From an uncultured Mycoplasmatota bacterium (GTDB taxonomy: Bacteria > Bacillota_I > Bacilli_A > RF39 > UBA660), in the NCBI GenBank assembly GCA_947305065.1, contig CAMZCT010000002.1, forward strand, positions 62,001-126,000: a DNA stretch of 64,000 nucleotides, given 5' to 3'. Each line of letters starts with the position of its first letter. The first letter of the stretch is position 1. Position numbers and translations under genes: made by a program. Below the pieces are notes generated by a model that saw only the letters and a list, made by a program, of their open reading frames with translations, had not been told where the DNA came from and ran no database searches. Below are positions 1-8,696 of this stretch, in pieces.

Positions 1-258
1 GCTTTCATCATATACTATGGTAAGTAATTTCCCTAGGTAATGAAAACCAATATCGTTATTTTCTTTTCTTTTTACTTTTTTATACATCTTTAATAACGAA
101 TCTTGGTTATTAGTAATTAATCTTTTTATCTCTCTTTCTGAGACAAATCTATTACAGGTGACATAAAGAATATCATTTTTAAAACGAAAATATATATTTT
201 TATTATTCTTTCTTATTATCTCAACTGGAAATGTATAAGAATCAATGCTTATTTCCAT
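1..258 (-). CDS. YgjP-like metallopeptidase domain protein (DUF45), 3' truncated by window edge
   Basis: The 86 N-terminal codons of a gene that runs off the left edge. It starts at the ATG at 258, behind an AGGTGG ribosome site. The visible part is the basic, beta-rich N-terminal half typical of the YgjP/DUF45 family, reaching the conserved FHYLGK segment. The HExxH zinc motif, which comes later in the family, lies outside the window. Family members are predicted cytoplasmic zinc peptidases. The assignment rests on overall pattern only, and the catalytic site is not seen. Confidence 0.6.
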   Translation of the reverse strand, partial: MEISIDSYTFPVEIIRKNNKNIYFRFKNDILYVTCNRFVSEREIKRLITNNQDSLLKMYKKVKRKENNDIGFHYLGKLLTIVYDES

Positions 259-320
259 AAAACCACCTAATATAATAATAACACTTTTACTATATTAAAA
301 AAAGTATTACACAAGTAATA

Positions 321-1541
321 CTATTTAATAATACTTATTGTTTCTGTTTCAGTAACAATAATACTATTTCTGTTTATAGCATCTAACAAAGCATTAAATG
401 AATCTTCGAAAGACTTGGTAATTATATATGGATTTTTACTTTCTTTCAGTGCTATAAATACATCATAATCTTCTACAGGTATAATATAAAAATTATATCT
501 TGTTTGTTGATTGTTAACAGAAATTAAGTTTTTATTTTTAATAGACAGTTTATTATTCCCTATTATTCTTGAAAGTTCTTTATTAACATTTTTAAAATCA
601 TTAGTAATATTTATATAAGACATTATGTTACAGTTAGGAGTTGTTGTATAACTATCATATTCAAAATAGATAAAATTGGATAAAGTAGAATATAATTCAT
701 TCCATAGAGTATATATAGTTTTTACATAAGGAATATATTCTTCTTCTTTCTTTTCTTCTGCAACTACAACTTCTTCTACTGGCGATTCTGAAACAGGTTC
801 TTCTACTGGTAGCTCTGGATTAGGTGCTTCTTCTTCATCTTGGACAACTATTGGCTGATTAGCAAATTCAGAATCTTTAAATACTTCTAGCGCAATTTGT
901 TCTATTTCTTTTATAGCATTTGAAACATCGCTTATTAATATGTATCCTTGTTTCATATCTAATTTCTTCAAAGTAATATAAGAAAGTATATCATTTTCTA
1001 CTTCTTCCCATTCTTTTGGAGTCATTTTTCCATCTATATATGTTAATCTAGAACAAAGATCTTCTTCCATTATAGAATATGCTGTCTTATAATACGGATC
1101 AACAAACGCTCCGATTCGAGTAGATATTTCTCTTTTTATTTCTCTTACATTTTTAGATATATTAACTTTTTGTGGCTTTTTTTCAGGAACTATTTCCTTG
1201 AAAAAATCAAAGTTTTCAATAGTATCGATAGCATATGGCAAAATATTTATATCTTTGTACTTGTAATTCTTTTTACTTATTTCTGATTTTATTACATCAA
1301 ATATTTTTTCATATGCATCAGGAGTCCCACAATTCATATTAGTGTATGTTCCGTCTTTATTATCTCTAATTATAGAGAAAGAGCCTACCTTTTTTTCAGA
1401 AGTGTTATTAGCTTCTGTTAAATCAACATACCAAATAGTATCAATATCTTTGCCATTAATAGTTAATGTTACAAAGTGATTTACACTAGCAGTATGAAAA
1501 TTATTGTTAGGAAACTTGATTAAGATAATTCTACTCTCCAT
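321..1541 (-). CDS. hypothetical protein with Pro/Glu-rich linker
   Basis: About 406 residues. The start at 1541 is preferred over an in-frame codon nine codons upstream because AGAGGTG sits about 7 nt before it. I do not recognise the family. The N-terminal ~230 residues are mixed alpha/beta. They are followed by an acidic Pro/Glu/Val-rich linker (roughly residues 235-275) and a C-terminal ~130-residue globular part. There is no signal peptide or membrane segment, so a cytoplasmic two-domain protein is likely. It ends in TAA at 321-323. No strong neighbour link is seen. Confidence 0.75.
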   Translation of the reverse strand: MESRIILIKFPNNNFHTASVNHFVTLTINGKDIDTIWYVDLTEANNTSEKKVGSFSIIRDNKDGTYTNMNCGTPDAYEKIFDVIKSEISKKNYKYKDINILPYAIDTIENFDFFKEIVPEKKPQKVNISKNVREIKREISTRIGAFVDPYYKTAYSIMEEDLCSRLTYIDGKMTPKEWEEVENDILSYITLKKLDMKQGYILISDVSNAIKEIEQIALEVFKDSEFANQPIVVQDEEEAPNPELPVEEPVSESPVEEVVVAEEKKEEEYIPYVKTIYTLWNELYSTLSNFIYFEYDSYTTTPNCNIMSYINITNDFKNVNKELSRIIGNNKLSIKNKNLISVNNQQTRYNFYIIPVEDYDVFIALKESKNPYIITKSFEDSFNALLDAINRNSIIVTETETISIIK

Positions 1542-1593
1542 AACACACACCTCTATTATGTACAACATTATAACATAAATTAGTCCTTTTAGG

Positions 1594-1626
1594 TAAAAAA
1601 AGAAGTATTAGAAATCTAATACTTCT
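1594..1626 (-). terminator. intrinsic terminator overlapping the ABC exporter stop codon
   Basis: Perfect 12-bp inverted repeat (1601-1612 and 1615-1626) with a 2-nt centre, followed on the minus strand by a U-run (A-run at 1595-1600). The stop codon of the ABC gene at 1608 lies inside the stem. Confidence 0.85.
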
Positions 1627-3341
1627 GGACTGTATAATTTCTTATACATTTTAGAGGTTTTCATAAGTTCTTCATGAGTTCCATAAGCACTTACTTGACC
1701 TTTTTCTATACAATAGATAACGTCTGCATCCATAATAGTGGAAAGACGATGAGCAACTATTATAATTGTGTGATCTTTTACTAAGTCATCTATTGTTTTC
1801 TTTATGTATTCTTGGGATTCATTGTCTAAAGCAGATGTAGCTTCATCAAAAAGAATGATTTTAGTATTCTTTAATAATGTTCTAGCTATAGCTAATCTTT
1901 GTTTTTGACCTCCAGATAAGTTAACTCCACCATCCCCAATTAATGTATCATATTGGTTAGGTAATGACATAATATAGTCATCTATATAAGCTTTTTTACA
2001 TACTTCTCTTACTTCTTCTAAAGTTATATCTTCTTTAACTATTTTAAAATTATCTATAATAGTAGTATTAAATATATAAGGGTTTTGTCTAATAATAGAG
2101 ATATTATCTCTTAGAGAGTCTTCTGTTAATTGTTTAATATTAATATTATTTATTTTAATAGTACCTTTGACACTATCAAAGTATCTTAATAATAAGTTAA
2201 ACAAGGTAGATTTACCCTCACCAGATCGACCTACTATAGCTATTTTTTGATATGGTTTTAGACTCATTGTTAAACCTTTTAAGATTAATTCTTCATCGTT
2301 TCGATACTTAAAGTAAACGTTGTTAAAATCTATTGTACAATTATTATCTTGTAGGTCTTTTGTACCAAATTTCTCATCAGGATAAAGTTCATTATTTAAT
2401 AATTCTGATATTCTTTTTAAGGAAACTGTTACTTTATTAAAGCTTACACCAAATTCTGATAAAGACTCAACCGCCTCATCTATACGCCAGATATATTTTT
2501 CAATAACGATAAATGAAGCTAGAGTGATTATACCCTTAAAAAAGTGATGACCTAATGTACATAGTATAATAAATTGTATACTAAAATAACATAGGTTATT
2601 AAATGCTAAGTAATAGTTTTCTTTTTCTCCAGCTTTTTTTTGCTTATAAAATAAAGAGTCAATTCTTTTGAATACTCGATTATTAATATTATCTTTGATT
2701 CCTAAAGCTTTTATTTCTCTAATACCGGTAATGTTTTGGGTAGCTACTTTAACGTATTCGTCGCCTTCTTTTTTTATTTCTTCGTTAATCTTTTTTAACT
2801 TAGGATAGTATATGTTCGATAGAATGAACATAATAATACACAATACAACTAATTCTATGCCCACAGCTAAGGAGATTGTGAAAGAAATAATAACTATAAT
2901 AATAGCGATAATTAAGCGACAAGTAAGTTTAATTAATCTATGTAATAGGTCTAAGATACGATCAGGGTCTGTATACATCCTATTAATGAATTCTCCTACC
3001 CCTATTTCTTCATAGGCAATAGCCGGTAAATTACTTACTTTGGCATATAAATCTTTATTAACTCTAACCATGAAATTATGTTCTAGTTTATTAAATACTA
3101 AACCCGATGGTATAGTAAGTAATACCCAGCAGAATAGGATTACACCACTCCAACAGGATAGGTATATTAAGAACATTTTTTCATTACCTTTGGTTAATGC
3201 TTCAAAAGCATTAGCCCATATAAAAGCATTTAGTAATGGTTCAAAATATCTTAAGATAGAAGTTGATAAATAGATAAATAACAATAATTTATCATTTTTT
3301 AAGTAGTGAAACAATATTTTAAAATGTTTCAACTTTTTCAT
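1608..3341 (-). CDS. ABC exporter, fused permease/ATPase half-transporter
   Basis: 577 residues, the usual length of a type IV (exporter) ABC half-transporter. The first ~310 residues carry about six hydrophobic segments. The ATPase domain follows, with Walker A GRSGEGKST near residue 370, signature LSGGQ, Walker B IILFDEAT and the H-loop in AHRLST. It probably works as a homodimer in the cell membrane. The substrate is unknown. There is no N-terminal C39 peptidase, so any peptide cargo would not be processed by this protein. The start is backed by AGAAAGG. A 33-codon ORF lies 29 nt upstream, downstream of a strong promoter, and is probably cotranscribed. Confidence 0.93.
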   Translation of the reverse strand: MKKLKHFKILFHYLKNDKLLLFIYLSTSILRYFEPLLNAFIWANAFEALTKGNEKMFLIYLSCWSGVILFCWVLLTIPSGLVFNKLEHNFMVRVNKDLYAKVSNLPAIAYEEIGVGEFINRMYTDPDRILDLLHRLIKLTCRLIIAIIIVIISFTISLAVGIELVVLCIIMFILSNIYYPKLKKINEEIKKEGDEYVKVATQNITGIREIKALGIKDNINNRVFKRIDSLFYKQKKAGEKENYYLAFNNLCYFSIQFIILCTLGHHFFKGIITLASFIVIEKYIWRIDEAVESLSEFGVSFNKVTVSLKRISELLNNELYPDEKFGTKDLQDNNCTIDFNNVYFKYRNDEELILKGLTMSLKPYQKIAIVGRSGEGKSTLFNLLLRYFDSVKGTIKINNINIKQLTEDSLRDNISIIRQNPYIFNTTIIDNFKIVKEDITLEEVREVCKKAYIDDYIMSLPNQYDTLIGDGGVNLSGGQKQRLAIARTLLKNTKIILFDEATSALDNESQEYIKKTIDDLVKDHTIIIVAHRLSTIMDADVIYCIEKGQVSAYGTHEELMKTSKMYKKLYSPEVLDF

Positions 3342-3370
3342 ATTTTTTTCCTTTCTATAAAGGAAATGAA

Positions 3371-3472
3371 TTAGATTAAAGTTTTCTCAGGAATCAATTC
3401 GTGAGAAAAAACAATAATCTTTTTATTCACGTCCTCTAATCTAATTGTTTTAATTTGAATTCTATTGCTCAT
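3371..3472 (-). CDS. 33-residue small protein upstream of the ABC exporter
   Basis: ATG at 3472 behind a good ribosome site (GGAG, ~9 nt upstream), TAA at 3371-3373. The sequence begins MSNRIQIKTIRLEDV and ends ELIPEKTLI. It is soluble-looking, with no cysteines and no Gly-Gly leader. Its promoter (3508-3536) matches consensus very well. It could be a cargo peptide, a regulatory leader peptide, or a small protein of unrelated function. The coding call rests on ribosome site, promoter and position; homologues were not checked. Confidence 0.55.
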   Translation of the reverse strand: MSNRIQIKTIRLEDVNKKIIVFSHELIPEKTLI

Positions 3473-3507
3473 ATTCTCACTCCTCTCTTTCCATAAAATT
3501 CCCATAC

Positions 3508-3536
3508 AATATAACACTAAAAAAAGATAGTGTCAA
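3508..3536 (-). promoter_or_regulatory. sigma-A promoter embedded in a terminator stem
   Basis: On the minus strand, TTGACA (3531-3536), a 17-nt spacer, then TATATT (3508-3513). The -35 box lies inside the left arm of the terminator of the upstream FemX-like gene. It drives the 33-codon ORF and the ABC exporter. Confidence 0.8.
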
Positions 3537-3562
3537 CTTTAAATGGTTGACGCTATCTTTTT
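3520..3562 (-). terminator. terminator of the FemX-like gene (bidirectional)
   Basis: Arms 3526-3537 and 3546-3557 pair over 12 bp with one G-U. There is an A-run to the left and a T-run to the right. The stop codon of the FemX-like gene (3553-3555) is within the stem. Confidence 0.85.
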
Positions 3563-4782
3563 ATTATTCTTTTTAATTTTCTTAAGAAGTTATACAATTT
3601 AGATTTATTATCGATATCTATTATATATGAACCCAGCAATTCTTCTACATAACCACCGAATCCTTTTTTAAATTCATATACTCCATAATCTTTTCCTTGT
3701 GGATTGAAAACATCTTGGATACCATAGAAATTATATCTTTTATAACCATGGTCAGCAGCATATTTTATTATCTCCCATTGTAAACGATATTGACCACAGA
3801 ATTTCATATATTCTTCATAAGATCCACTAAACAAGTAGACAATTTCATCACCATAAAGAATAAACATAGCAGCAGATAAAGGTATAACATTCCCTTTTTC
3901 TTTTTTTAGTTCTTCCGTTTCCTTAATCTTATTTTCATTAGCTTCTAATTGTTTTTTAAACTCTTCTTTTTTCTTACGATTAGAAGCGGAATCAGATAGT
4001 TCATTTAGTTTTCTATTAAATTCTTTATTTTCTTCTTCCATATTAGCGATATATTCATCGCAGTTTAATTCACATATTTTAAAAACTACATCTTTGCCAA
4101 AGGCATCATACATTTCTTCATAGTATTTTAAAGTCTTATCTTGGAACTCTCTTCTATCACAAGTGTCCTCAGTTACTTTTTTAAATTCGTGAAGTTGATC
4201 TTTTTTTAAATCACGAATATTTAGTTTAAATTTAGTTATTGTCTTATTTATGTTGTTTCTAGTACTACTACGAAATTCTTTGAATAATTCATCTGAAGTT
4301 TTACCATTGATATCTAAACAATAACACCATTTAACTTGAGCGTTATTTTCATTAAGATAATAACCCAATTTTTCTAATTCTTTACCAACGTGTCGGTTAT
4401 CTACTTCTCCTGTTTCGTTAGCATCCATATCACGTGAAACATTTACTATATATGGGTCTATTATTAATCTAAGACCGTTTTTTTCTTTTAAAAATTTAAT
4501 TACTTCTTCTGTAAAGAATTTTAATAATTCTGTATCGTTATAATCTAAGATGAAGCCTTTATAACTTTCAAAAGTTTTTTTACCCATGAATACATGTCCT
4601 GTTTCTGCGATAAATGCTGCTGCTATAACTTTGTTCTTTTTATCTTTTACTCCAACAAGATAGTTTTCCTTACCTTCTCCTTGAATACGATTTCGCATCA
4701 TTATGGTCTGAAAGAAATTCTTTTCAGGACGACTATCAACGAATTCTGTAAATTCTTTATCTTCTAACATTGTAAATTTCAT
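3553..4782 (-). CDS. FemX/MurM-type peptidoglycan aminoacyltransferase
   Basis: 409 residues, normal for the FemABX family. These enzymes transfer amino acids from aminoacyl-tRNA to the side chain of lipid II, building the interpeptide bridge. Visible hallmarks: the paired GNAT-like halves, a charged coiled-coil insertion at about residues 245-295 as in FemA/FemX, and the C-terminal block with YRLQWEIIKYA, YNFYGIQ and the FKKGFGG segment. Start at 4782 behind GGTGG. It stands as a single transcription unit with its own terminator. Which amino acid it adds cannot be read from the sequence. Confidence 0.9.
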   Translation of the reverse strand: MKFTMLEDKEFTEFVDSRPEKNFFQTIMMRNRIQGEGKENYLVGVKDKKNKVIAAAFIAETGHVFMGKKTFESYKGFILDYNDTELLKFFTEEVIKFLKEKNGLRLIIDPYIVNVSRDMDANETGEVDNRHVGKELEKLGYYLNENNAQVKWCYCLDINGKTSDELFKEFRSSTRNNINKTITKFKLNIRDLKKDQLHEFKKVTEDTCDRREFQDKTLKYYEEMYDAFGKDVVFKICELNCDEYIANMEEENKEFNRKLNELSDSASNRKKKEEFKKQLEANENKIKETEELKKEKGNVIPLSAAMFILYGDEIVYLFSGSYEEYMKFCGQYRLQWEIIKYAADHGYKRYNFYGIQDVFNPQGKDYGVYEFKKGFGGYVEELLGSYIIDIDNKSKLYNFLRKLKRIIKR

Positions 4783-4812
4783 ATTACCACCAGTCTCATT
4801 ATACTATATTTT

Positions 4813-4842
4813 GAAAAAAAGAAAAAGACTCCTTGGAGTCTT
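4813..4842 (-). terminator. intrinsic terminator overlapping a stop codon
   Basis: AAGACTCC (4825-4832) pairs with GGAGTCTT (4835-4842), with the A-run on the left giving a U-run on the minus strand. The TAA of the next gene (4841-4843) is in the stem. Confidence 0.8.
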
Positions 4843-5965
4843 AACTACTTAATTCAGTATACTTATTTAATAAATCAATATAGGTTTGATTATTTTCAAG
4901 ATGTAAATAAGGATAGGCTTTATTATATTGTTCAATAATTGATTTAATCTGAGAGTATTTTACTTTTTTTTCAGCTACATCTAAGTATTCTATATTGGTA
5001 CTTAAATTATCAATATCACTATTTAATAAACCAATTATTTCTTCTGTAATTCTTTCTACTCGTGTATTTGCAGCTCTATGAAAATAGTTATCTTCAGGGA
5101 TGCTATTGAAAATATTAATGGCATTATTGTAATCTTTAGCACTATAGTAATTTAGAGCATTGAAGTATTCTGAAGAGCTATTTTTCAACGAGTTTATTTT
5201 ATCTTTTAAGTTATTAAAATCACTATCTTTTAAAACGACAGCATCATTAATTCTGATTGAATTTAGAGATGTCATATAGCTATTTAAATCTATCATTTTG
5301 TTGTCATAATCTAAAGAGTCTTTAGAACTAAGTATTATTTCGTCTATCAAAAGATTTATTTGATTTACAGAACTGTCATTAATTTTAGCTAGTTTTCCAG
5401 GATCTGATTCACTATTTACTAGTATTTTTTCTACGTTTGTTTTATCTCTTGTATCATAATAGTTTTTAAGTTCGGTTGTTATTTCTAATTCTTCCTCTTT
5501 ATCTTTATCTGATAAATGTATATCTATAGGACCTAATTCAATTTTTCCTTTACTTTTATCTCTGTTATTATACATAACTAATAATGTAGCCATTACAACA
5601 CACATAAAAGCTAAAAAAACAGCTCTCACATTTTTTATTTTTTGACGTCTTTCTTCTTTTATTCTAGCTACTTCTAATTCTGTTAGGTCATCATCGGATA
5701 ATTCGTTTGTTTTTTCTTGAATTACTTTTTGATCTTTTCTTCTAGGTAGATCTTCTTCCCTAATAACGTCTTCTATATTAGCGTTTTGATAAAGATTGGC
5801 ATTGCGATAATCCTTTTCATAAGATGTGTTATTACTCTCAGAATATTCTGTTTCTTCTTCATATTCATCAAACTCGTCATCTTGAAATGTATCAGAAAAA
5901 TTAGGTTTTTTTAAGTCTGTTTTATCTTGGTTGTTAGATTCATCAGGAAACTCATATCCTTTCAT
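4841..5965 (-). CDS. single-pass membrane protein with acidic cytoplasmic N-terminus
   Basis: About 374 residues from the ATG at 5965 (AAAGGTG 8 nt upstream; an in-frame codon three residues earlier has no separate site). The first ~110 residues are acidic and disordered-looking. One TM helix follows (about residues 112-133), then a helical extracytoplasmic region of ~240 residues resembling short tetratricopeptide-like helix pairs (NALNYYSAKDYNNAINIF). The topology looks like that of a cell-envelope scaffold protein, but I do not recognise a named family. Confidence 0.8.
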   Translation of the reverse strand: MKGYEFPDESNNQDKTDLKKPNFSDTFQDDEFDEYEEETEYSESNNTSYEKDYRNANLYQNANIEDVIREEDLPRRKDQKVIQEKTNELSDDDLTELEVARIKEERRQKIKNVRAVFLAFMCVVMATLLVMYNNRDKSKGKIELGPIDIHLSDKDKEEELEITTELKNYYDTRDKTNVEKILVNSESDPGKLAKINDSSVNQINLLIDEIILSSKDSLDYDNKMIDLNSYMTSLNSIRINDAVVLKDSDFNNLKDKINSLKNSSSEYFNALNYYSAKDYNNAINIFNSIPEDNYFHRAANTRVERITEEIIGLLNSDIDNLSTNIEYLDVAEKKVKYSQIKSIIEQYNKAYPYLHLENNQTYIDLLNKYTELSS

Positions 5966-6047
5966 AAATATCACACCTTTTTATCCTAATCAGTATAGCA
6001 TATTTTTTTAGAAAAATATATATAATGCCACGAAGAATTTATTGCAA

Positions 6048-6075
6048 TAAAAAAACTACTATTCTTCTGTAGTTT
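6048..6075 (-). terminator. terminator of rpmF
   Basis: AAACTAC (6053-6059) and GTAGTTT (6069-6075) form a stem with a 9-nt loop and an A-run at 6048-6055. The rpmF stop (6059-6061) overlaps the stem. Confidence 0.65.
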
Positions 6076-6253
6076 CTTCTTCAACTTTTACTACTTCTTT
6101 ACCTTTGTAGTATCCGCATTTAGTACAAACTCTATGTGGTCTTATTGCTGCTCCACATTGTGGACATACAGATAAAGCTCCAACATCTTTCTTCAAGTGA
6201 GTACGACGCATTCTTTTTTTTGTTTTACTTGTTCTTCTAAAAGGAACTGCCAT
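6059..6253 (-). CDS. rpmF: 50S ribosomal protein L32
   Basis: 64 residues from the ATG at 6253, which has AAGGAGTG at ideal spacing and gives the classic [10 protein letters not shown] start. A zinc ribbon is visible (CPQC and CTKC). It has an acidic tail somewhat longer than usual. It directly follows the yceD/DUF177 gene, the conserved order in Firmicutes, and ends at its own terminator. L32 is part of the large ribosomal subunit near the peptidyl-transferase region. Confidence 0.97.
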   Translation of the reverse strand: MAVPFRRTSKTKKRMRRTHLKKDVGALSVCPQCGAAIRPHRVCTKCGYYKGKEVVKVEEETTEE

Positions 6254-6313
6254 GATTTCACTCCTTCCCTTCTTTTTCAAGTAGCTCTATCAAAGGAGCT
6301 AGTCTTGGATCTT

Positions 6314-6733
6314 TTAGTCTTCTTCTTTTAATAATTCCCAACCTTCGCCTTTTAAATTATAGTCCTTTTCAGGGTTAACTCTAAGACTAATGGGAACCTC
6401 TAGAACAATATTTTGCCATAAAATGTCAATAATATCAAGTGTTTTCGATTCGTTTTTAACATTTTCTTCTGTATTATCTCCTAGAACTTCATTTATATGA
6501 ATATCTAAAGGATAATCTACTGGTTCTAATGTTAAAGTATCTTCTAAAACCATTATTCCTTTAACATCACAGTCAAATATTATTTCATTTGTAACGCTAT
6601 AGTAGGCACGGCCTTTTACTCTTATATTATCTAATTTTTTTATAGGAGTTTTTTTAATATATGATTCATCAAAGGAAACTGTATCATCTATAATAATTCC
6701 TTTTTCATCTACTTTTGCTAAATCTATAAACAT
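6314..6733 (-). CDS. yceD: YceD/DUF177 family protein
   Basis: 139 residues with the DUF177 pattern: the beta-rich first half, VKGRAYYSVTNEIIFDCDVKG and VPISLRVNP. DUF177 proteins bind or support 23S rRNA accumulation and are nearly always encoded before rpmF, as here (60 nt between the genes). The start has AGGTGATT upstream. The C-terminal cysteine cluster found in some YceD proteins is absent; only one cysteine is present. Confidence 0.88.
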   Translation of the reverse strand: MFIDLAKVDEKGIIIDDTVSFDESYIKKTPIKKLDNIRVKGRAYYSVTNEIIFDCDVKGIMVLEDTLTLEPVDYPLDIHINEVLGDNTEENVKNESKTLDIIDILWQNIVLEVPISLRVNPEKDYNLKGEGWELLKEED

Positions 6734-6787
6734 CTAATCACCTACTAGCTCTATAATTATAACATATTATCTTTTAAATCTAAACAG

Positions 6788-7195
6788 TTAAATAGATGCT
6801 TTATAAGTATCTTCTACAATACTCGAATAAGTTTTATTCCCTATATAAACATTTTCTAGAAGATTTCTATTAATATTTCTAGTTGGTATACCATCATTAA
6901 TAACATCTAGTAGTAAGGAAGTTTGTTCTTTTGTTAAGGTTAATACTCCATTTTCTATACTTTCTTGATATATTTTGATAGCTTCTTGTTTTGTTACTGT
7001 TAGTTTACCTAGTTCATTAACTACCGCATTAACAATTAATGCTGATAACGTTCTATTATCTAGTTTTATTTCTCTAGCTTTTTCCGCTTTGAAGCGATGG
7101 ACTAAGCCATGTACCATAAGAACGCTTTCTGGATTTTCTTTTCTATATATACAATCGCGAAGTATTTTCTCGATTTTTTGTTCATACTGACTCAT
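6788..7195 (-). CDS. hypothetical helical protein
   Basis: 135 residues from the ATG at 7195, behind AGAGGTGG; a GTG three codons earlier overlaps that site and is less likely. It is all-helical and cytoplasmic with no recognisable motif. It lies head-to-head with tmcAL, leaving about 90 nt for both promoters. Function unknown. Confidence 0.75.
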   Translation of the reverse strand: MSQYEQKIEKILRDCIYRKENPESVLMVHGLVHRFKAEKAREIKLDNRTLSALIVNAVVNELGKLTVTKQEAIKIYQESIENGVLTLTKEQTSLLLDVINDGIPTRNINRNLLENVYIGNKTYSSIVEDTYKASI

Positions 7196-7253
7196 AATAC
7201 CCACCTCTGGGCTTGTGATAACATAAAAATTGAATAAAAGATATTATTTTCTG

Positions 7254-7262
7254 TGTTATAAT
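7254..7262 (+). promoter_or_regulatory. extended -10 promoter of tmcAL
   Basis: TGT then TATAAT (7254-7262), a perfect extended -10 element. No good -35 is seen at 16-18 nt. Transcription would begin around 7269, which rules out the ATG at 7261 as the start of tmcAL. Confidence 0.7.
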
Positions 7263-7284
7263 GGCTATAGTAAGGAATGATGAT

Positions 7285-8406
7285 ATGAAAGTAATAGGTA
7301 TTATTGCTGAATATAACCCATTTCATAATGGGCACTTATATCAGATAAATAAGATTAAAGAGAAGTATCCAGATTCCCTTATAATTGCTGTTATTAATGG
7401 TTATTTTATGCAAAGAGGAGAATTATCGGTATTAAGTAAAGAAGATAAAGTAAAAATTGCTTTAGATAACAACATTGATATAGTACTAGAATTGCCATTT
7501 GTTTATGGTACGCAGTCTGGTGATATATTTGGTTATCAAGCAGTCAAAATATTGAATGAGTTAAAAGTAGATATATTATGTTTTGGTAGCGAATCAAATG
7601 ATATTGCATTATTAAATAAAGTGGCTGATATTCAGTTGAATGATAAGGATTATGAAGATAGAGTTAAAGCATATCTAGATGAAGGTATTAACTATCCTAC
7701 GGCTATGGCTAAAGCTCTTAATATAGAAGAAGACATTAATAAACCTAATGATTTACTAGCTATCTCCTATATAAAAGCCATCAAAAAGATTAATAATAAA
7801 ATAAAACCAGTTAGTATTTTAAGAACTAATGATTATCATGATGTTTCTAGTGATGAAACAATAATTAGTGCTCAGAATATTAGGGAAAGAATTGATAAAG
7901 GCGAAAGAATAGATAAATACGTACCTAATGGCGTTGTTGATAGTATTGTAAAGATTAGTAAACAGGACTTATTTGATCTTTTAAAGTTTAAAATATTAAC
8001 TGATAAAGATTTATCATTATATTTAGATGTTGATGAAGGAATAGAATACAGAATAATAAAATTTATAAAGATATCAAATACTTATGATGATTTGATTATT
8101 AATCTTAAGACTAAACGTTATACTTATAATAAGTTAAATAGAATGTTAATGCATATTTTGGTAGGTTTAACTAAAAAAGATAATAGTGAATTAGAATTAG
8201 ATTATATAAAAATACTTGGTTTTAATAATAAGGGACAGGAATATATTAAAAGAATCAGAAAAGATATATCTATAGATACTAGAGTTAATAAAGATTCATT
8301 AGTTTATAAATATGAATTATTAGCTGCTTATGTATATGATAAGATTACCAATAATAATTGTTATCAATATGATTATAAAAATATACCAACAAAAAAAGAT
8401 CTATAA
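7285..8406 (+). CDS. tmcAL: tRNA(Met) cytidine acetate ligase TmcAL (YlbM)
   Basis: 373 residues. The start at 7285 is set by AAGGA 8 nt upstream and by the promoter position. TmcAL uses acetate and ATP to make N4-acetylcytidine at the wobble position of elongator tRNA-Met. Visible hallmarks: the N-terminal nucleotidyltransferase signature GIIAEYNPFHNGH, the GYFMQRGE loop, ELPFVYGTQSG and FGSE. The length is near the family norm (~390-400). It is the only plus-strand gene in this part and ends in its own terminator. Confidence 0.95.
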   Translation: MKVIGIIAEYNPFHNGHLYQINKIKEKYPDSLIIAVINGYFMQRGELSVLSKEDKVKIALDNNIDIVLELPFVYGTQSGDIFGYQAVKILNELKVDILCFGSESNDIALLNKVADIQLNDKDYEDRVKAYLDEGINYPTAMAKALNIEEDINKPNDLLAISYIKAIKKINNKIKPVSILRTNDYHDVSSDETIISAQNIRERIDKGERIDKYVPNGVVDSIVKISKQDLFDLLKFKILTDKDLSLYLDVDEGIEYRIIKFIKISNTYDDLIINLKTKRYTYNKLNRMLMHILVGLTKKDNSELELDYIKILGFNNKGQEYIKRIRKDISIDTRVNKDSLVYKYELLAAYVYDKITNNNCYQYDYKNIPTKKDL

Positions 8407-8420
8407 TTAGATCTTTTTAT
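8391..8420 (+). terminator. bidirectional terminator after tmcAL
   Basis: AAAAGATCT (8394-8402) and AGATCTTTT (8409-8417) around a 6-nt loop, with A-run and T-run on the two sides. It also lies at the end of the minus-strand gene remnant at 8407. Confidence 0.8.
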
Positions 8421-8690
8421 TATTACCATCTTCACGAACGTCTTCATTATGACCATAATAATCCATTTCATCAACTGTGTAATATGGTTCAAATGTATGG
8501 GGGCCTTTCATATCATATGATGTATCTAACGGTTCTTCATAGTTTCTACCTAATACAAATCTTTCAATTAAAGATTGCTCTTCTTTAATTATTTCTTTAT
8601 ATCAGTATATACACAATAGTATTCTGGGTCGCCTTTAAAAATTAGATATTTAGCAATAAAGAATGTAATTACTTCATCTGAAAATCCTTG
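8407..8690 (-). pseudogene. frameshifted, 5'-truncated gene remnant
   Basis: Reading leftwards, 8690 to about 8600 encodes a protein-like frame (QGFSDEVITFFIAKYLIFKG onward) that hits TAA. A neighbouring frame continues it from about 8605 (YKEIIKEEQSLIERFVLG onward) to TAA at 8407-8409. The composition is that of a normal acidic protein. There is no start codon or ribosome site; the frame opens right after the stop of the WG-repeat-like gene. I do not recognise the family. It looks like the C-terminal ~95 residues of a lost gene. Confidence 0.6.
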
Positions 8691-8696
8691 TCAACT

